Shown: positions 16,306 to 25,136, counted from the stretch's first letter. The stretch is 64,000 bases of DNA from DATAOG01 sp963798075 (GCA_963798075.1 CAWCRU010000037.1:35528-99527), one strand, 5' to 3'. Notes: a model not told the origin generated them from the sequence alone. Made by a program: numbers and translations.

Positions 16306-17432
16306 CCAGCCATCATAGCGACTTTGCCGGCAGCACCGATCCCGGCTCGAGGTCGCCGGCCGAGCTCGAGCGCGAGGTTCGCGACAGCCGGGCCGACGTC
16401 GAACGGACCCTGGACGCGATCCAGGAGCGCCTGTCGCCGGGCCAGCTGGTCGACCAGGTGGCGCACTATCTGCGCGACAATGGCGGCGAGTTCGCGCGCA
16501 ACTTCGGCGATTCCTTGAAGCAGAACCCGGTGCCGGTCGTGCTGGTCGGCGTCGGGCTCGCCTGGATGATGTTTTCCGGCTCCAGACGCGAGGACGGGCT
16601 GCCGCGCGCGAGCGACTTCGTGCCCGGCTATGCGCCCGATCCGGACGACGAGTCGGATCTCGAATACTGGGCCGAGTACGAGGGCGGCGCGGCGACCGCC
16701 TGGAGCGACGACGCCGAGGGCGACGTCGAGGGCGCATCGGCGTATGGCTCCGCCGATGTCGGCGCCGGCCTCGGCGAGCGCGCCCGGGACGCGACCGCGA
16801 GCGCGGGCGAGGGGCTGAGCGAGGCCGCCCGGCGGGCGCGGGAAGGCTTGGGCGATGCCGCCGAACGGACCCGCGAGGGGCTCCGCGAGGCGGGCGCGGG
16901 CGTCCGACAGGCGGCGGGTGGCGCGAGGGCCAAGGTCGGCGGCTTCGTCCGCGGCGCCGGCGGACGCGCGGCCGGCATGGGCGCCGGGGTGGCGCGAGGG
17001 GCGCAGCAGGCCGGTGTCCGCGCCCGCCGTTATGGCGAGCGGGCACGCGAAGGTTTCCTCGAGACGCTGCATCGACAACCGCTGGTATTGGGTGCCGTCG
17101 GTCTCGCGATCGGTGCCGCGATCGGCGCGGCGCTGCCACCTTCGCGGCGCGAGGACGAGCTGATGGGCGACACCAGCGATCAGCTCAAACGGCAGGCCCG
17201 GGCTGCCGGCCGCGAGGAGTATGCCAAGGCCAAGGCCACGGCGAGCGCGGCCTATACCGCGGCCCAGGAGGAAGCGCAGGAGCAGGGGCTGAGCCGCGAT
17301 GGCCTGGCGGCCGCCGCGCAAGCCGCCCGCGAGAAGGTCGAGAACGTGGCGGACGCCGCCACCGAAGCGGCCAGGAGCGAGGCGGACCGGCAGGGCCTCG
17401 GCGCTGCCGACCCGGGCGACCAGAGCGCCTGA
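16302..17432 (+). CDS. DUF3618 protein with Ala/Arg/Glu repeat region
   Basis: A 376-residue protein. The N-terminal 80 residues fit DUF3618 (LEREVRDSRADVERTLDAI, LSPGQLVDQV, then membrane-like VPVVLVGVGLAWMMF). Residues about 150-240 are a degenerate repeat of RAREGL/RTREGL-like units forming a long charged helix, followed by a second short membrane segment (LVLGAVGLAIGAAIG). It forms an operon with the helical protein and holin-like genes; the trio is a common cell-envelope stress set of unknown mechanism. Confidence 0.75.
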   Translation: MTSHHSDFAGSTDPGSRSPAELEREVRDSRADVERTLDAIQERLSPGQLVDQVAHYLRDNGGEFARNFGDSLKQNPVPVVLVGVGLAWMMFSGSRREDGLPRASDFVPGYAPDPDDESDLEYWAEYEGGAATAWSDDAEGDVEGASAYGSADVGAGLGERARDATASAGEGLSEAARRAREGLGDAAERTREGLREAGAGVRQAAGGARAKVGGFVRGAGGRAAGMGAGVARGAQQAGVRARRYGERAREGFLETLHRQPLVLGAVGLAIGAAIGAALPPSRREDELMGDTSDQLKRQARAAGREEYAKAKATASAAYTAAQEEAQEQGLSRDGLAAAAQAAREKVENVADAATEAARSEADRQGLGAADPGDQSA

Positions 17433-17464
17433 TTGCCCGCGCCGGAACCGGACCTCGACGGTCG

Positions 17465-18457
17465 ATGCGATCATCCCTCCCGCGGCGTGCGCCCGCTCCG
17501 GGCTCGGGCGCACGCGAGGGCCGGGGCCGCGAGGCCGAGCGGCCGAGCGAGATTCCGGCCCCCGGCTGGCGCGACGTCCTATGGCGGGTCTGGGCCCAGA
17601 TCGGCAAGGACAACGTCTCGATCATCGCGGCCGGCGTCGCCTTCTACAGCCTGCTCGCGATCTTCCCGGCGATCACGGCGTTCGTGTCGCTCTACGGCAT
17701 CGTCGCCGATCCGGGCCAGGTGCAGCAGCAGCTCCAGTTCCTCGAAGGGGTGGTGCCGGGCGATGCGCTGGCCCTGATCGGCGATCAGCTGCATGCGGTC
17801 GCCGCCGCCGGCACGAGCCGCCTCGGCCTCGGCGCCGCGATCGCGATCGTGATCGCGCTCTGGAGCGCCGGGGCGGGCGTGCGCGCCCTGATGACGGCGC
17901 TCAACATCGCCTATCAGGAGGACGAGAAGCGGGGCTTCATCAAGTTCTACCTGGTGGCGCTTGCCTTCACGGTCGGCCTGATGGTTGCAGCCATCCTGTC
18001 GCTGCTGGTGGTCGTGGCGCTGCCGGTCGTGATCCAGTTCCTGCCGCTCGGCGGTCTCGCGCAGGTGCTGATCACCGGCCTCACCTGGCTGATCCTGGCG
18101 CTCGTGATGATCGTCGGCCTTGGAGTCCTCTACCGCTTCGGACCGAGCCGCGCGACCGCCAAGACCCGATGGGTCAGCTGGGGCGCGATCGCGGCGGTCG
18201 GGCTCTGGCTGCTGGCATCCTTCGGGTTCGCGATCTACGCCGCCAATCTCGCCAACTACAGCGCGACCTATGGAACTTTGAGCGCGGTCGTGGCTTTGCT
18301 GATGTGGTTCTGGCTCTCGGCCTTCGTCGTCCTGCTGGGGGCGGAGGTGAACGCCGAGATGGAGCATCAGACCGCGAGGGACACCACCACCGGCAGCCCC
18401 AGGCCGATGGGCGAGCGCGGCGCGTTCGTCGCCGACGATCTCGGCAAGGTGCCCTGA
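17465..18457 (+). CDS. YihY/BrkB-family membrane protein
   Basis: A 330-residue protein of the YihY/virulence factor BrkB family with six predicted membrane helices; GVAFYSLLAIFPAI is the family signature, and WFWLSAFVVLLGAEVNAEME closes the last helix. Its biochemical role is unsettled. It lies 32 bp after the DUF3618 gene on the same strand and is likely co-transcribed. The soluble tail (TARDTTTGSPRPMGERGAF) is typical of alphaproteobacterial versions. Confidence 0.88.
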   Translation: MRSSLPRRAPAPGSGAREGRGREAERPSEIPAPGWRDVLWRVWAQIGKDNVSIIAAGVAFYSLLAIFPAITAFVSLYGIVADPGQVQQQLQFLEGVVPGDALALIGDQLHAVAAAGTSRLGLGAAIAIVIALWSAGAGVRALMTALNIAYQEDEKRGFIKFYLVALAFTVGLMVAAILSLLVVVALPVVIQFLPLGGLAQVLITGLTWLILALVMIVGLGVLYRFGPSRATAKTRWVSWGAIAAVGLWLLASFGFAIYAANLANYSATYGTLSAVVALLMWFWLSAFVVLLGAEVNAEMEHQTARDTTTGSPRPMGERGAFVADDLGKVP

Positions 18458-18634
18458 GAGGAGTGCTGGCGCCCGCGCCTATGGAACTACACTCGCGCTC
18501 AAGGGTTCCTAGGACGTGTACAACTCGTGAGCGACCGCTCTCATTGCCGGGCGACCTGCTCCGGGAATTGTGGGAGATCAAGTAATAACTCGGTCCGGGC
18601 GGCGGTTTCCACTGTCGCGGAGGGCGAATTCGCC

Positions 18635-18660
18635 GGAACCGGGCAGGCTTCCATCACGTT
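18635..18660 (+). promoter_or_regulatory. EcfG-type stress promoter of csbD-like gene
   Basis: GGAAC at 18635-18639, 17 bp, CGTT at 18657-18660: an exact match, with a predicted leader of about 40 bases before the ATG at 18706. A weaker GGAAC-N17-GTT lies further upstream at 18483-18507. Confidence 0.75.
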
Positions 18661-18705
18661 GTTCTACAGACGACAGGACGTCGTCGGCAGGAAGGAGAGA
18701 CAACC

Positions 18706-18903
18706 ATGAATTGGGATCGCGTTGAAGGCAACTGGAAGCAGTTCCAGGGCAAGGTGCAGCAACAGTGGGGCAAGTTGACCAACGACGACCTCGACGTGGT
18801 CGAGGGTAACCGCAAGGAGTTGGTCGGCCGCATTCAAGAGCGTTACGGCATTGCCCAGGACGAGGCCGAACGCCAGGTGCGGGACTGGGAGGCCCGGCTC
18901 TAG
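18706..18903 (+). CDS. CsbD-family stress protein
   Basis: A 65-residue CsbD-like protein (MNWDRVEGNWKQFQGKVQQQ, then GRIQERYGIAQDEAERQV). This small cytosolic family is strongly induced in general stress responses in many bacteria; its function is not known. AAGGAGAG precedes the ATG, an EcfG-type promoter lies directly upstream and a terminator hairpin follows, so it is a monocistronic stress gene. Confidence 0.9.
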   Translation: MNWDRVEGNWKQFQGKVQQQWGKLTNDDLDVVEGNRKELVGRIQERYGIAQDEAERQVRDWEARL

Positions 18904-18925
18904 CTGGGGCCTGCAAAGAGGCATC

Positions 18926-18952
18926 ACGGTCGGCGCGCGCTGCGCCGACCGT
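18926..18952 (+). terminator. Hairpin terminator after csbD-like gene
   Basis: Perfect 11-bp stem (ACGGTCGGCGC / GCGCCGACCGT) with a 5-base loop, 22 bp past the stop codon. The following T-tract is weak (GCTTTGT). Confidence 0.6.
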
Positions 18953-18995
18953 CGCTTTGTCACCGGCATCTTGTCCGCGAATGGAGTTGATGACG

Positions 18996-19151
18996 ATGTT
19001 AGGGACCGTTCTGCTGATCATCCTGATCCTGCTGCTGATCGGGGCTCTGCCGGCTTGGCCCTACAGCACCGGCTGGGGTTACTATCCGAGCGGCGGCCTG
19101 GGGCTGGTCCTTTTGATCATCATCGTTCTCTTGCTCATGGGTCGGATCTGA
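18996..19151 (+). CDS. DUF3309 small membrane protein
   Basis: A 51-residue protein with two membrane helices around a conserved turn (LPAWPYSTGWGYYPSGGLG), the DUF3309 pattern. It is a tiny inner-membrane protein of unknown role, often in stress regulons. GGAG lies nine bases before the ATG at 18996; an ATG two codons earlier is possible. It ends just before a very strong hairpin. Confidence 0.82.
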   Translation: MLGTVLLIILILLLIGALPAWPYSTGWGYYPSGGLGLVLLIIIVLLLMGRI

Positions 19152-19156
19152 GCGGG

Positions 19157-19199
19157 CCCGGAGCATCCGGCTCGGGGCCCCCGAGCCGGATGCTCCGGG
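19157..19199. terminator. Long perfect hairpin, bidirectional terminator
   Basis: A perfect 20-bp inverted repeat at 19157-19176 and 19180-19199 with a 3-base gap, lying between two convergent genes. No T-tract flanks it, so termination would rely on stem stability in both directions. Confidence 0.65.
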
Positions 19200-19205
19200 C
19201 GCCGT

Positions 19206-20402
19206 TCAGCGGCCCTTCGAGCGTGCGCTCGCCGCCAGCGCCTGGAGCTGGGCTTTGAGCTGGAGGGCGGCCAGCGCATAGCCGCCGTCGGCGCCGTCGA
19301 TGAAATGCACGTGCCGGCTGTCTTCGAGCGAGAACACGAGGCAGGTCATCAGCGCTGAGCCGGCCTGGTGGGTGCCGTAGACGGCCCGGCCGGCGGCCAG
19401 CAGGCCCGCGAGGTAGGTCTCGATCGCGGCGATCTCGGGATCGGTGCAGTCGAGCACCATGTGCAGGGTATCGGCGACCTTGCGGTGATCGGAATTGCTC
19501 TGCATCTCGGCCTGATAGGCGGGCGCGTCGTAGGGGCCGAGCTTGAGACCGTAACGCTCGGCCACGGCCTGCAGAAAGGACTGCGCCCCGATGCCGAGCC
19601 AGCGCAGCAGCAAGGGCGTGCGCCCGCGGGTGGCGAGCGCCTCGGCGCGCAGGCCCCTGGGCGGCCAGACGAAGTGCAGGTTGGCGCGCCGAACCGGCCG
19701 GCCGCTCTCGCCGTCGCCCAGGATCCGGGCGAGATGCTCGATGATCTCGCGCTTGAGCGCCAGGCTCTCGGTCGCGAGCGGACGCACCAGGAGGGTCAGC
19801 ATGCGGCCGCGCAGCGACCGGCAGGGCTCCCAGCGGCAGGAGAGGCCCTCCAGGTCCGGCGGTCCGGGCTCGCCCGTGTCCGCGAGCGCGAACTCCGCCT
19901 CGTCCTTGATCAGCCGGTCGGCAAGCTCGACCCCGCCGCCCGCGAACATCGCGAGGTGATTGCCGGGGCTGAGCTGGTATTTGGCGACCAGGATGCGGCG
20001 GCCGCGCCGGATCAGCTCGGCGAGCGGCACCATGCCAACGCGCAGCTCGAGCCCGAAGTCGCTTTGCGCGAGGTGCCGGGTGCGGACCAGCGCGTCCGCG
20101 ACCGCCCGCCGCGCCGCCGGCGGGATCAGAACCGTGGCGCCATCGCCGCCGAAGGCGTAGGGCAGCTCGAGCCCCGGGCTCGCGTTGAGGGTCGCCGTGA
20201 TCGAGGCCGCGCCGATCATGTTGACGTCCTTGTAGTGCCCGGCCCGGGCCGCCTCGGTCGAGCCCTTGACGTCGGTCATGACCAGGAACCAGTCGTCGGG
20301 CGCCGCCACGTAGTGCCGCGCCTCCGCCACCTCAGCGAACCGCGTGAACGGTTGCAGCGTGGCGTAGAACGTCGGCTCCGGAGAGTCCGCAAGCTGTGGC
20401 AT
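19206..20402 (-). CDS. DUF3095 protein
   Basis: A 398-residue DUF3095 protein. The family resembles class III cyclase folds: WFLVMTDVKGSTEAARAGHY near the start and LPYAFGGDGATVLIP further on mimic the metal-binding segments of nucleotidyl cyclases. C-terminal marks are YGTHQAGSALMTCLVF and HFIDGADGGYALAALQLKAQ. Catalytic activity is unproven. The ATG at 20402 is chosen since MPQLADSPEPTFYATL opens the conserved part. Confidence 0.8.
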   Translation of the reverse strand: MPQLADSPEPTFYATLQPFTRFAEVAEARHYVAAPDDWFLVMTDVKGSTEAARAGHYKDVNMIGAASITATLNASPGLELPYAFGGDGATVLIPPAARRAVADALVRTRHLAQSDFGLELRVGMVPLAELIRRGRRILVAKYQLSPGNHLAMFAGGGVELADRLIKDEAEFALADTGEPGPPDLEGLSCRWEPCRSLRGRMLTLLVRPLATESLALKREIIEHLARILGDGESGRPVRRANLHFVWPPRGLRAEALATRGRTPLLLRWLGIGAQSFLQAVAERYGLKLGPYDAPAYQAEMQSNSDHRKVADTLHMVLDCTDPEIAAIETYLAGLLAAGRAVYGTHQAGSALMTCLVFSLEDSRHVHFIDGADGGYALAALQLKAQLQALAASARSKGR

Positions 20403-20492
20403 ATGGCACCTCGGCCGCGCGGTGGCGCTCCTCGTCAAGTTACGGACCGCAGGCGTCGCCGGATGCGGCAGCCGCTCGCAAAGTCTTGGGGC

Positions 20493-21329
20493 TCAGGACG
20501 TCGCCACGGTTTCCAGCAGGGCCTGGAGGTAGCCGATCGCGCGGGCGGCCGCGGTTGGGCCGTCGGGCTCGTAGACGAAGGGCTCGACCGCGGCGGCGCC
20601 GGCGTAGCCCTGGCGTCGGAGGGCCTCGAGGATCGGCCCGAAGCGCAGCCTGCCCTGGCCGGGCGCGCGCCGGTTGGGATCGTTCAGGTGGATGTGGGCG
20701 ATGTGGCCGGTCGGCAGCCAGCGCTCGATCAGCTCGGGCAGGGCCTCGCTCTCGGCGTTGCCCGCGGCGCACACGTCGATCATCGTCCGCAGCGCCGGCG
20801 AGCCGATCTGCTCGACGATCAGAGCCGCCTCCTCGACCGTGTTGATCAGCTTGGTCTCGGCCGGCGCCAGGGGCTCGATGCAGTAGGTGACGCCCGCCTG
20901 CTCGGCGTCGGCCGCGATCGCGGCGAAGCCGTCCCTGGCGCGGGCCAGCGCCACGGCCTTGCTGTCGCCCCGCTCGATCGGCCGCTGCTTGGGCGAGCCG
21001 TGGACCATGACCGTCCCGCCGAGATCGGCGCACAGCTCGATCAGCCGGCGCATGACGTCGAGGGTCCGCTCGCGCGTGCCGTCGTCGCGGCTGGTGATCG
21101 AGAGGCCGTCCGGGGTCAGGAGCAGCCAGTGCAGCCCGGTGATCTGCAGGCCGTGATCCTCGGCAATGCGGCGCAGCTGCTGGCGCCGGACCGCCGCCAG
21201 GCGATGCGGCTGATGGCCGAGCGTGAAGGGCGCGATCTCGAGGCCGCGGTAGCCGAGCGCCTTGGCGAGCGCGCACTGCGCGGGGAAGTCGAGCTCGCGG
21301 AGCACTTCGTTGCAGAGGCTGATCTTCAT
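20493..21329 (-). CDS. Sugar phosphate isomerase/epimerase (TIM barrel)
   Basis: A 278-residue xylose-isomerase-like TIM barrel (KISLCNEVLRELDF, GLEIAPF, MVHGSPKQR, YCIEPLAPAETKLINT, HIHLNDPN, AAVEPFVYE), with the metal-ligand Glu, Asp, His and Glu positions evident. It probably isomerises or epimerises a small sugar acid or keto compound. It is the last gene of the leftward DapA-TctB-TctA operon, overlapping tctA by 4 bp, so the substrate is likely the compound imported there. Confidence 0.82.
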   Translation of the reverse strand: MKISLCNEVLRELDFPAQCALAKALGYRGLEIAPFTLGHQPHRLAAVRRQQLRRIAEDHGLQITGLHWLLLTPDGLSITSRDDGTRERTLDVMRRLIELCADLGGTVMVHGSPKQRPIERGDSKAVALARARDGFAAIAADAEQAGVTYCIEPLAPAETKLINTVEEAALIVEQIGSPALRTMIDVCAAGNAESEALPELIERWLPTGHIAHIHLNDPNRRAPGQGRLRFGPILEALRRQGYAGAAAVEPFVYEPDGPTAAARAIGYLQALLETVATS

Positions 21330-22849
21330 CGATCGGGCTCCCGGGCGCCGCGCCGTGCCAATAGCCGGCCGAGGGCGTCGCGCACGGCCTGAAAGCTGAG
21401 CAGCACGGTCGTCAGGATCGTGACCCAGAGTACCAGGCTTATCGGGCGCGTGAAGAACGGCCCGAGGCCGCCGTCGCTCAGCACGAGGCCGCGCCGGAGG
21501 CTCTTGTCCAGGATGTCGCCGAGCACGAGGCCGAGGACCAGCGGCGCCATCGGATACTTCATCGCCCGCAGCACGAAGCCCAAGAGGCCGAAGGCCAGCA
21601 TCACATAGACATCGAACCGGCGGCTCGCGATCGCGAACGAGCCGATCGTGCAGAGCACGAAGACCAGCGGCATCAGCCGCTCGCGCGGCACTGCCAGGAC
21701 GTAGAGCAGCGGCCGCGTCAGCAGCAGGCCGTAGACCAGGATGCCGACGCCGGCGAGCAGCATCATGGCCACGACCTCGGAGATGAAGGTCGGGAACTCG
21801 ACCATGATCAGCGGCCCGGGCCGGACGCCGTGGATGAACATCGCGGCGAGCAGCACGGCCGCCGGCGCCGAGCCGGGCACGGCCAGCGTCAGGACCGGGA
21901 TGACCGCCCCCGGCACGGCCGCGTTGTTGCCGGTCTCGGCGGCCATCAGGCCCTCGATCGAGCCCTTGCCGAAGCGTTCGCGCTCCTTGCTCGCGCGCCT
22001 TGCGGCGGCGTAGGAGGCCCAGGCGCCGAGGTCCTCGCCGACGCCCGGGATGATGCCCATGGTCGTGCCGATCACGCCTGAGCGGAGCACGGTCCGCCAG
22101 TAGCGGGTGATGTCGGCAAGGCGCGGGATCACGCGGTCGCTCGCGACCCGGACCGCTTCGGCTGCCGGCTGCTGCATCACGCCCAGCACCTCGGAGAAGC
22201 CGAACGCCCCGACCAGGGCCGGCAGGAGGCCGATGCCGCCGGCGAGGTCGGTCGAGCCGAAGGCAAAACGCGGATAGGCGTGAATGCCCTCCTGGCCGAC
22301 CATCGCGACCAAAAGGCCCAGGAAACCCGCGATCCAGCCCTTGATCGGATCCTCGAGCGCGGTCAGGTGGCCCGAGATCACGATCCCGAACACGGCCAGC
22401 CAGAAGAACTCGAAGGCGCCGAAGCGGAGCGCGAACTCGGCCAGCACCGGTGCTATGGTCGCGAGGAAGAAGACGCCGATCAGGGTCCCGAGGAACGAGC
22501 CGGTGGTCGCGATGCCCATCGCGCGTCCGGCCTCGCCGCGCTGGGCGAGCGGGAACCCGTCGAGGGTGGTCGCGGCGTTGGCGGGCGTGCCCGGGATGTT
22601 GAGCAGGATGGCACTGCGGCTGCCGCCGTAGATCGCGCCCACGTACATGCAGACCAGGATCAGGATGGCATCGCCGGCCGCCATCTTGAAGGTGAGCGTG
22701 GTGAGCAGTGCCACGCCGAGCGTCGCGGTCAGGCCCGGCAGCGCGCCGACCACGATCCCGAGCAGGGTCGCCCAGGCGACATCGAACAGAGCGCCCGGTG
22801 TCATGAAGCCCCAAAGGGCCTGGCCGAGCATGGCGAGGTTGTCAGCCAT
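21326..22849 (-). CDS. Tripartite tricarboxylate transporter permease TctA-like
   Basis: A 507-residue large membrane component with 11-12 helices. GALPGLTATLGVALLTTLTF and YVGAIYGGSRSAILLNIPGT are the TctA signatures; GIIPGVGEDLGAWASYAAA is the second repeat. It works with a small TctB subunit (next gene upstream) and a periplasmic TctC protein that is not in this operon; one candidate is encoded at 30153. Substrate unknown: carboxylates are usual. Confidence 0.9.
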   Translation of the reverse strand: MADNLAMLGQALWGFMTPGALFDVAWATLLGIVVGALPGLTATLGVALLTTLTFKMAAGDAILILVCMYVGAIYGGSRSAILLNIPGTPANAATTLDGFPLAQRGEAGRAMGIATTGSFLGTLIGVFFLATIAPVLAEFALRFGAFEFFWLAVFGIVISGHLTALEDPIKGWIAGFLGLLVAMVGQEGIHAYPRFAFGSTDLAGGIGLLPALVGAFGFSEVLGVMQQPAAEAVRVASDRVIPRLADITRYWRTVLRSGVIGTTMGIIPGVGEDLGAWASYAAARRASKERERFGKGSIEGLMAAETGNNAAVPGAVIPVLTLAVPGSAPAAVLLAAMFIHGVRPGPLIMVEFPTFISEVVAMMLLAGVGILVYGLLLTRPLLYVLAVPRERLMPLVFVLCTIGSFAIASRRFDVYVMLAFGLLGFVLRAMKYPMAPLVLGLVLGDILDKSLRRGLVLSDGGLGPFFTRPISLVLWVTILTTVLLSFQAVRDALGRLLARRGAREPDR

Positions 22850-22858
22850 GCCCAGGCC

Positions 22859-23395
22859 TCATGGCAGGCGAACCAGGAAGATCCGCTGGAAGACCAGGCC
22901 GACCGCGGCGGCGACCAGGCCGCCGTAGATCAGGGCGACCGTGAGGCGGCGCCTGCGATCGGCGCTCGAGGCGGCGAGCGGCCATTCGAACAGGGCGACG
23001 AAGGCCGTGACGAACAGCCAGGTCGCGAGCCAGAACGGCAGCCGGCCGACCAGGCCTGCGGCGTAGCCGAGCGTCAGCACGACCGCCAGCAGCAGCCGGC
23101 GGGCGCCGGCATCGGCGAGCCAGGTCGGGCGATCGCGCCCGCCGGCGAGCCGCCCGCCGCCGGCGCGCGCGGCGCGCAGGCACAACACGCCGCCGAGCAG
23201 CAGGATGACCGCGCCGAGCACGCCCGGCACCAGACCGGGAGCGGTATAGGGCTCGATGTTGAGGTCCTGAAAGCGCGGCATGCGCAGGCTCAGGACCAGC
23301 GCGCCGGCGCCGAGCCCGATCAGGACCAGGCTCGTGACGAAATCCGCCCTGGCCATGGCGTCCGCCGCAGGCGTGCGCTCGGCCGGGCCGCTCAC
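22859..23395 (-). CDS. Tripartite tricarboxylate transporter small subunit TctB-like
   Basis: A 178-residue protein with four to five membrane helices; GLVPGVLGAVILLLGG and the PRF segment are typical of TctB. The GTG start at 23395 overlaps the stop of the DapA-like gene (GTGA). An internal ATG 13 codons later is also possible. It is the small membrane subunit needed for TctA. Confidence 0.82.
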   Translation of the reverse strand: MSGPAERTPAADAMARADFVTSLVLIGLGAGALVLSLRMPRFQDLNIEPYTAPGLVPGVLGAVILLLGGVLCLRAARAGGGRLAGGRDRPTWLADAGARRLLLAVVLTLGYAAGLVGRLPFWLATWLFVTAFVALFEWPLAASSADRRRRLTVALIYGGLVAAAVGLVFQRIFLVRLP

Positions 23396-24462
23396 GCCAG
23401 CCAGCGGTCGCGATGGGCGGCGACGAAGGCGTCGTCGGCGAGCTCCGGCCAGGCGGCACAGACCCGGTCGATCTCGGCCGCCTGGCCAGGGCTCAGGCCT
23501 TCATCCGGGTCCAGGCACCAGATGCCCTCGAGCAGGCCCTGGCGGCGCAGCACCTCGTGACAGCCGGCGATGCAGCCGCAAAAGTCGTTGGCGGCATCGA
23601 ACAAGGCGCCGTTGGCATCGGTGATGGCGGCAGCGAGCGCGAGCAGGGCGGGGTCGATCGCATCCTCCTGGCGCGCCGCCTTGATCCGGGCGACGAGCTC
23701 GACCGCCTTGCTGGTCCAGACGCACCAATGGCCCAGCAGCCCGCCCTCGATGTGCAGGCTCACCTGCCGGTCGCCCTGCCGGAACCGGAACGGGGTCAAG
23801 AGGTCGAGCACGACGTGGTCGTCGTTGCCGGTGAGCAGCGTGATCTCCGCCTCGGCGCCGGCCTCGACCACGGCGCGCACCACATCGAGGGTGCGGTAGC
23901 GGTTGAAGGGCGCGATCTTGATCGCGATCACGTTCTCGATGCGGGCAAATCGGCGCCAGAACGCGGCGCTCAGGACGATGCCGCCGACCGCCGGCTGGAG
24001 ATAGAAGCCTATCACCGGGATGCGTCCGGCAACCGCCTGGCAATGGGCGATCAGCTCGTCCTCGCCGGCGCCGCGCAGAGCCGCGAGGCTGAGGAGACCC
24101 GCGTGGTAGCCGAGGCCCCGCGCGAGATCGGCCTCGCGCAGCGCCTGCTCGGTCCTGCCGGCCAGACCCGCGATCAGGACCAGCGGGCGCCCGGCCCAGC
24201 TCGCCGCGGTCTCGGCGGCGAGCCGCAGGACCGGCTCGTAAAGGCCGGCCGCGCGGATCTTGAACTGGGTGGTGTGGACGCCGACCGCGAGGCCGCTGGC
24301 GCCGGCGTCGATGTAATAGCGCGAGAGCGCCCGCTGGCGGGTCGGATCAAGCGCGCGGCGCGCGGTCAGCGCCAGCGGATGCGCCGGGATCACGCCGCCA
24401 TGGCGGAGTGCTGCCAGCACGCCGGCCGGCAGGTCCCGATGATCCAGACCCGTCCGGCCCAT
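23392..24462 (-). CDS. DapA-family aldolase/lyase
   Basis: A 356-residue member of the dihydrodipicolinate synthase/N-acetylneuraminate lyase family. The Schiff-base Lys182 lies in VIAIKIAPFNRYR and the catalytic Tyr154 in IGFYLQPAVGG. The protein is longer than DapA (about 290 residues), with an extra C-terminal Cys-containing segment (DFCGCIAGCHE). First gene of the TctBA operon, so it likely acts on an imported keto acid or sugar acid rather than in lysine synthesis. Confidence 0.82.
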   Translation of the reverse strand: MGRTGLDHRDLPAGVLAALRHGGVIPAHPLALTARRALDPTRQRALSRYYIDAGASGLAVGVHTTQFKIRAAGLYEPVLRLAAETAASWAGRPLVLIAGLAGRTEQALREADLARGLGYHAGLLSLAALRGAGEDELIAHCQAVAGRIPVIGFYLQPAVGGIVLSAAFWRRFARIENVIAIKIAPFNRYRTLDVVRAVVEAGAEAEITLLTGNDDHVVLDLLTPFRFRQGDRQVSLHIEGGLLGHWCVWTSKAVELVARIKAARQEDAIDPALLALAAAITDANGALFDAANDFCGCIAGCHEVLRRQGLLEGIWCLDPDEGLSPGQAAEIDRVCAAWPELADDAFVAAHRDRWLA

Positions 24463-24599
24463 GCGGCGACGCTGCCTCCCGGCTGCCTGAGCGTCAGGGC
24501 AAGGTTCCCGTTCGGCCTCCGGCTGTCAAGAGAACAGCGTCGCGGGCGGATTTGTGGCCCGGGCGGCCCCCGATCGGTGGCCGCCGCGGTGCCGGGCGT

Positions 24600-25022
24600 T
24601 CAGGCCGGCGACGGGCTGCTGCCCCTCGCGATCGCCCGGATGTCGCGCCGGCGGATGCCGAGCTCGGTCAGCTCGTGATCGCTGTAGGCCATCAGCTCGC
24701 GGTAGATCTGAGCTTGCCGACGCTGGCGGCTGCGCCAGCCCTCGACCCGCTCGACCAGGGCGCCCAGCGCGAGGACGAACGCCGCGTCCTTCGGCAGCTG
24801 CCGCCAGGGATCGGTCTGCCTCGCGAAAGCTCTGAGCTCGTGCGGCGTGGTGCCGATGTCGGCGAGCGCCCGATCGCTCAGGCGCATGAGCTCGTGGCGC
24901 GTGTGCAGGCTGCGCAGCCAGAGCACGAGCCCGCCGGCAAGCTTCGCTGCCAGGCGGCCGGCCGGGCTGGCAATGCCGCCCTGGGCATCGGTTGTTGTGT
25001 CGCTTCTCGATACGGTGACCAT
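24600..25022 (-). CDS. Tandem DUF1127 protein
   Basis: A 140-residue protein with two DUF1127 (YjiS-like) copies: ELMRLSDRALADIGTTPHEL and ELMAYSDHELTELGIRRRDI. Single DUF1127 proteins act as small RNA- or phosphate/carbon-linked regulators in some alphaproteobacteria; a tandem copy is less usual. AAGGAGG lies seven bases before the start. A TGCAATGC palindrome resembling a PhaR box lies about 100 bp upstream. Confidence 0.8.
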   Translation of the reverse strand: MVTVSRSDTTTDAQGGIASPAGRLAAKLAGGLVLWLRSLHTRHELMRLSDRALADIGTTPHELRAFARQTDPWRQLPKDAAFVLALGALVERVEGWRSRQRRQAQIYRELMAYSDHELTELGIRRRDIRAIARGSSPSPA

Positions 25023-25119
25023 CGCAAAACCTCCTTTTCAGGCTGGAGGGAACCCAAGTCCGATGGGACCACCGCTCCTCAACATGGGGCCGTCCGTTCT
25101 GGTTTTGATCTGCCAATAT

Positions 25120-25136
25120 TGCAATGCAGCATTGCA
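25120..25136 (-). promoter_or_regulatory. PhaR/AniA-like operator
   Basis: A 17-bp perfect palindrome (TGCAATGC-A-GCATTGCA) in the promoter region of the DUF1127 gene. It contains TGCAATGCAGCA, which fits the TGCRNYGCASMA motif I recall for rhizobial PhaR, a carbon-storage regulator. Assignment is by motif only. It lies in a locally AT-richer 215-bp intergenic stretch. Confidence 0.45.

Noticed and set aside
18483..18507. GGAAC-N17-GTT as a further stress promoter upstream of the csbD-like gene
   Set aside because: The base before GTT is wrong and it lies 200 bp upstream; the copy at 18635 is exact and well placed.
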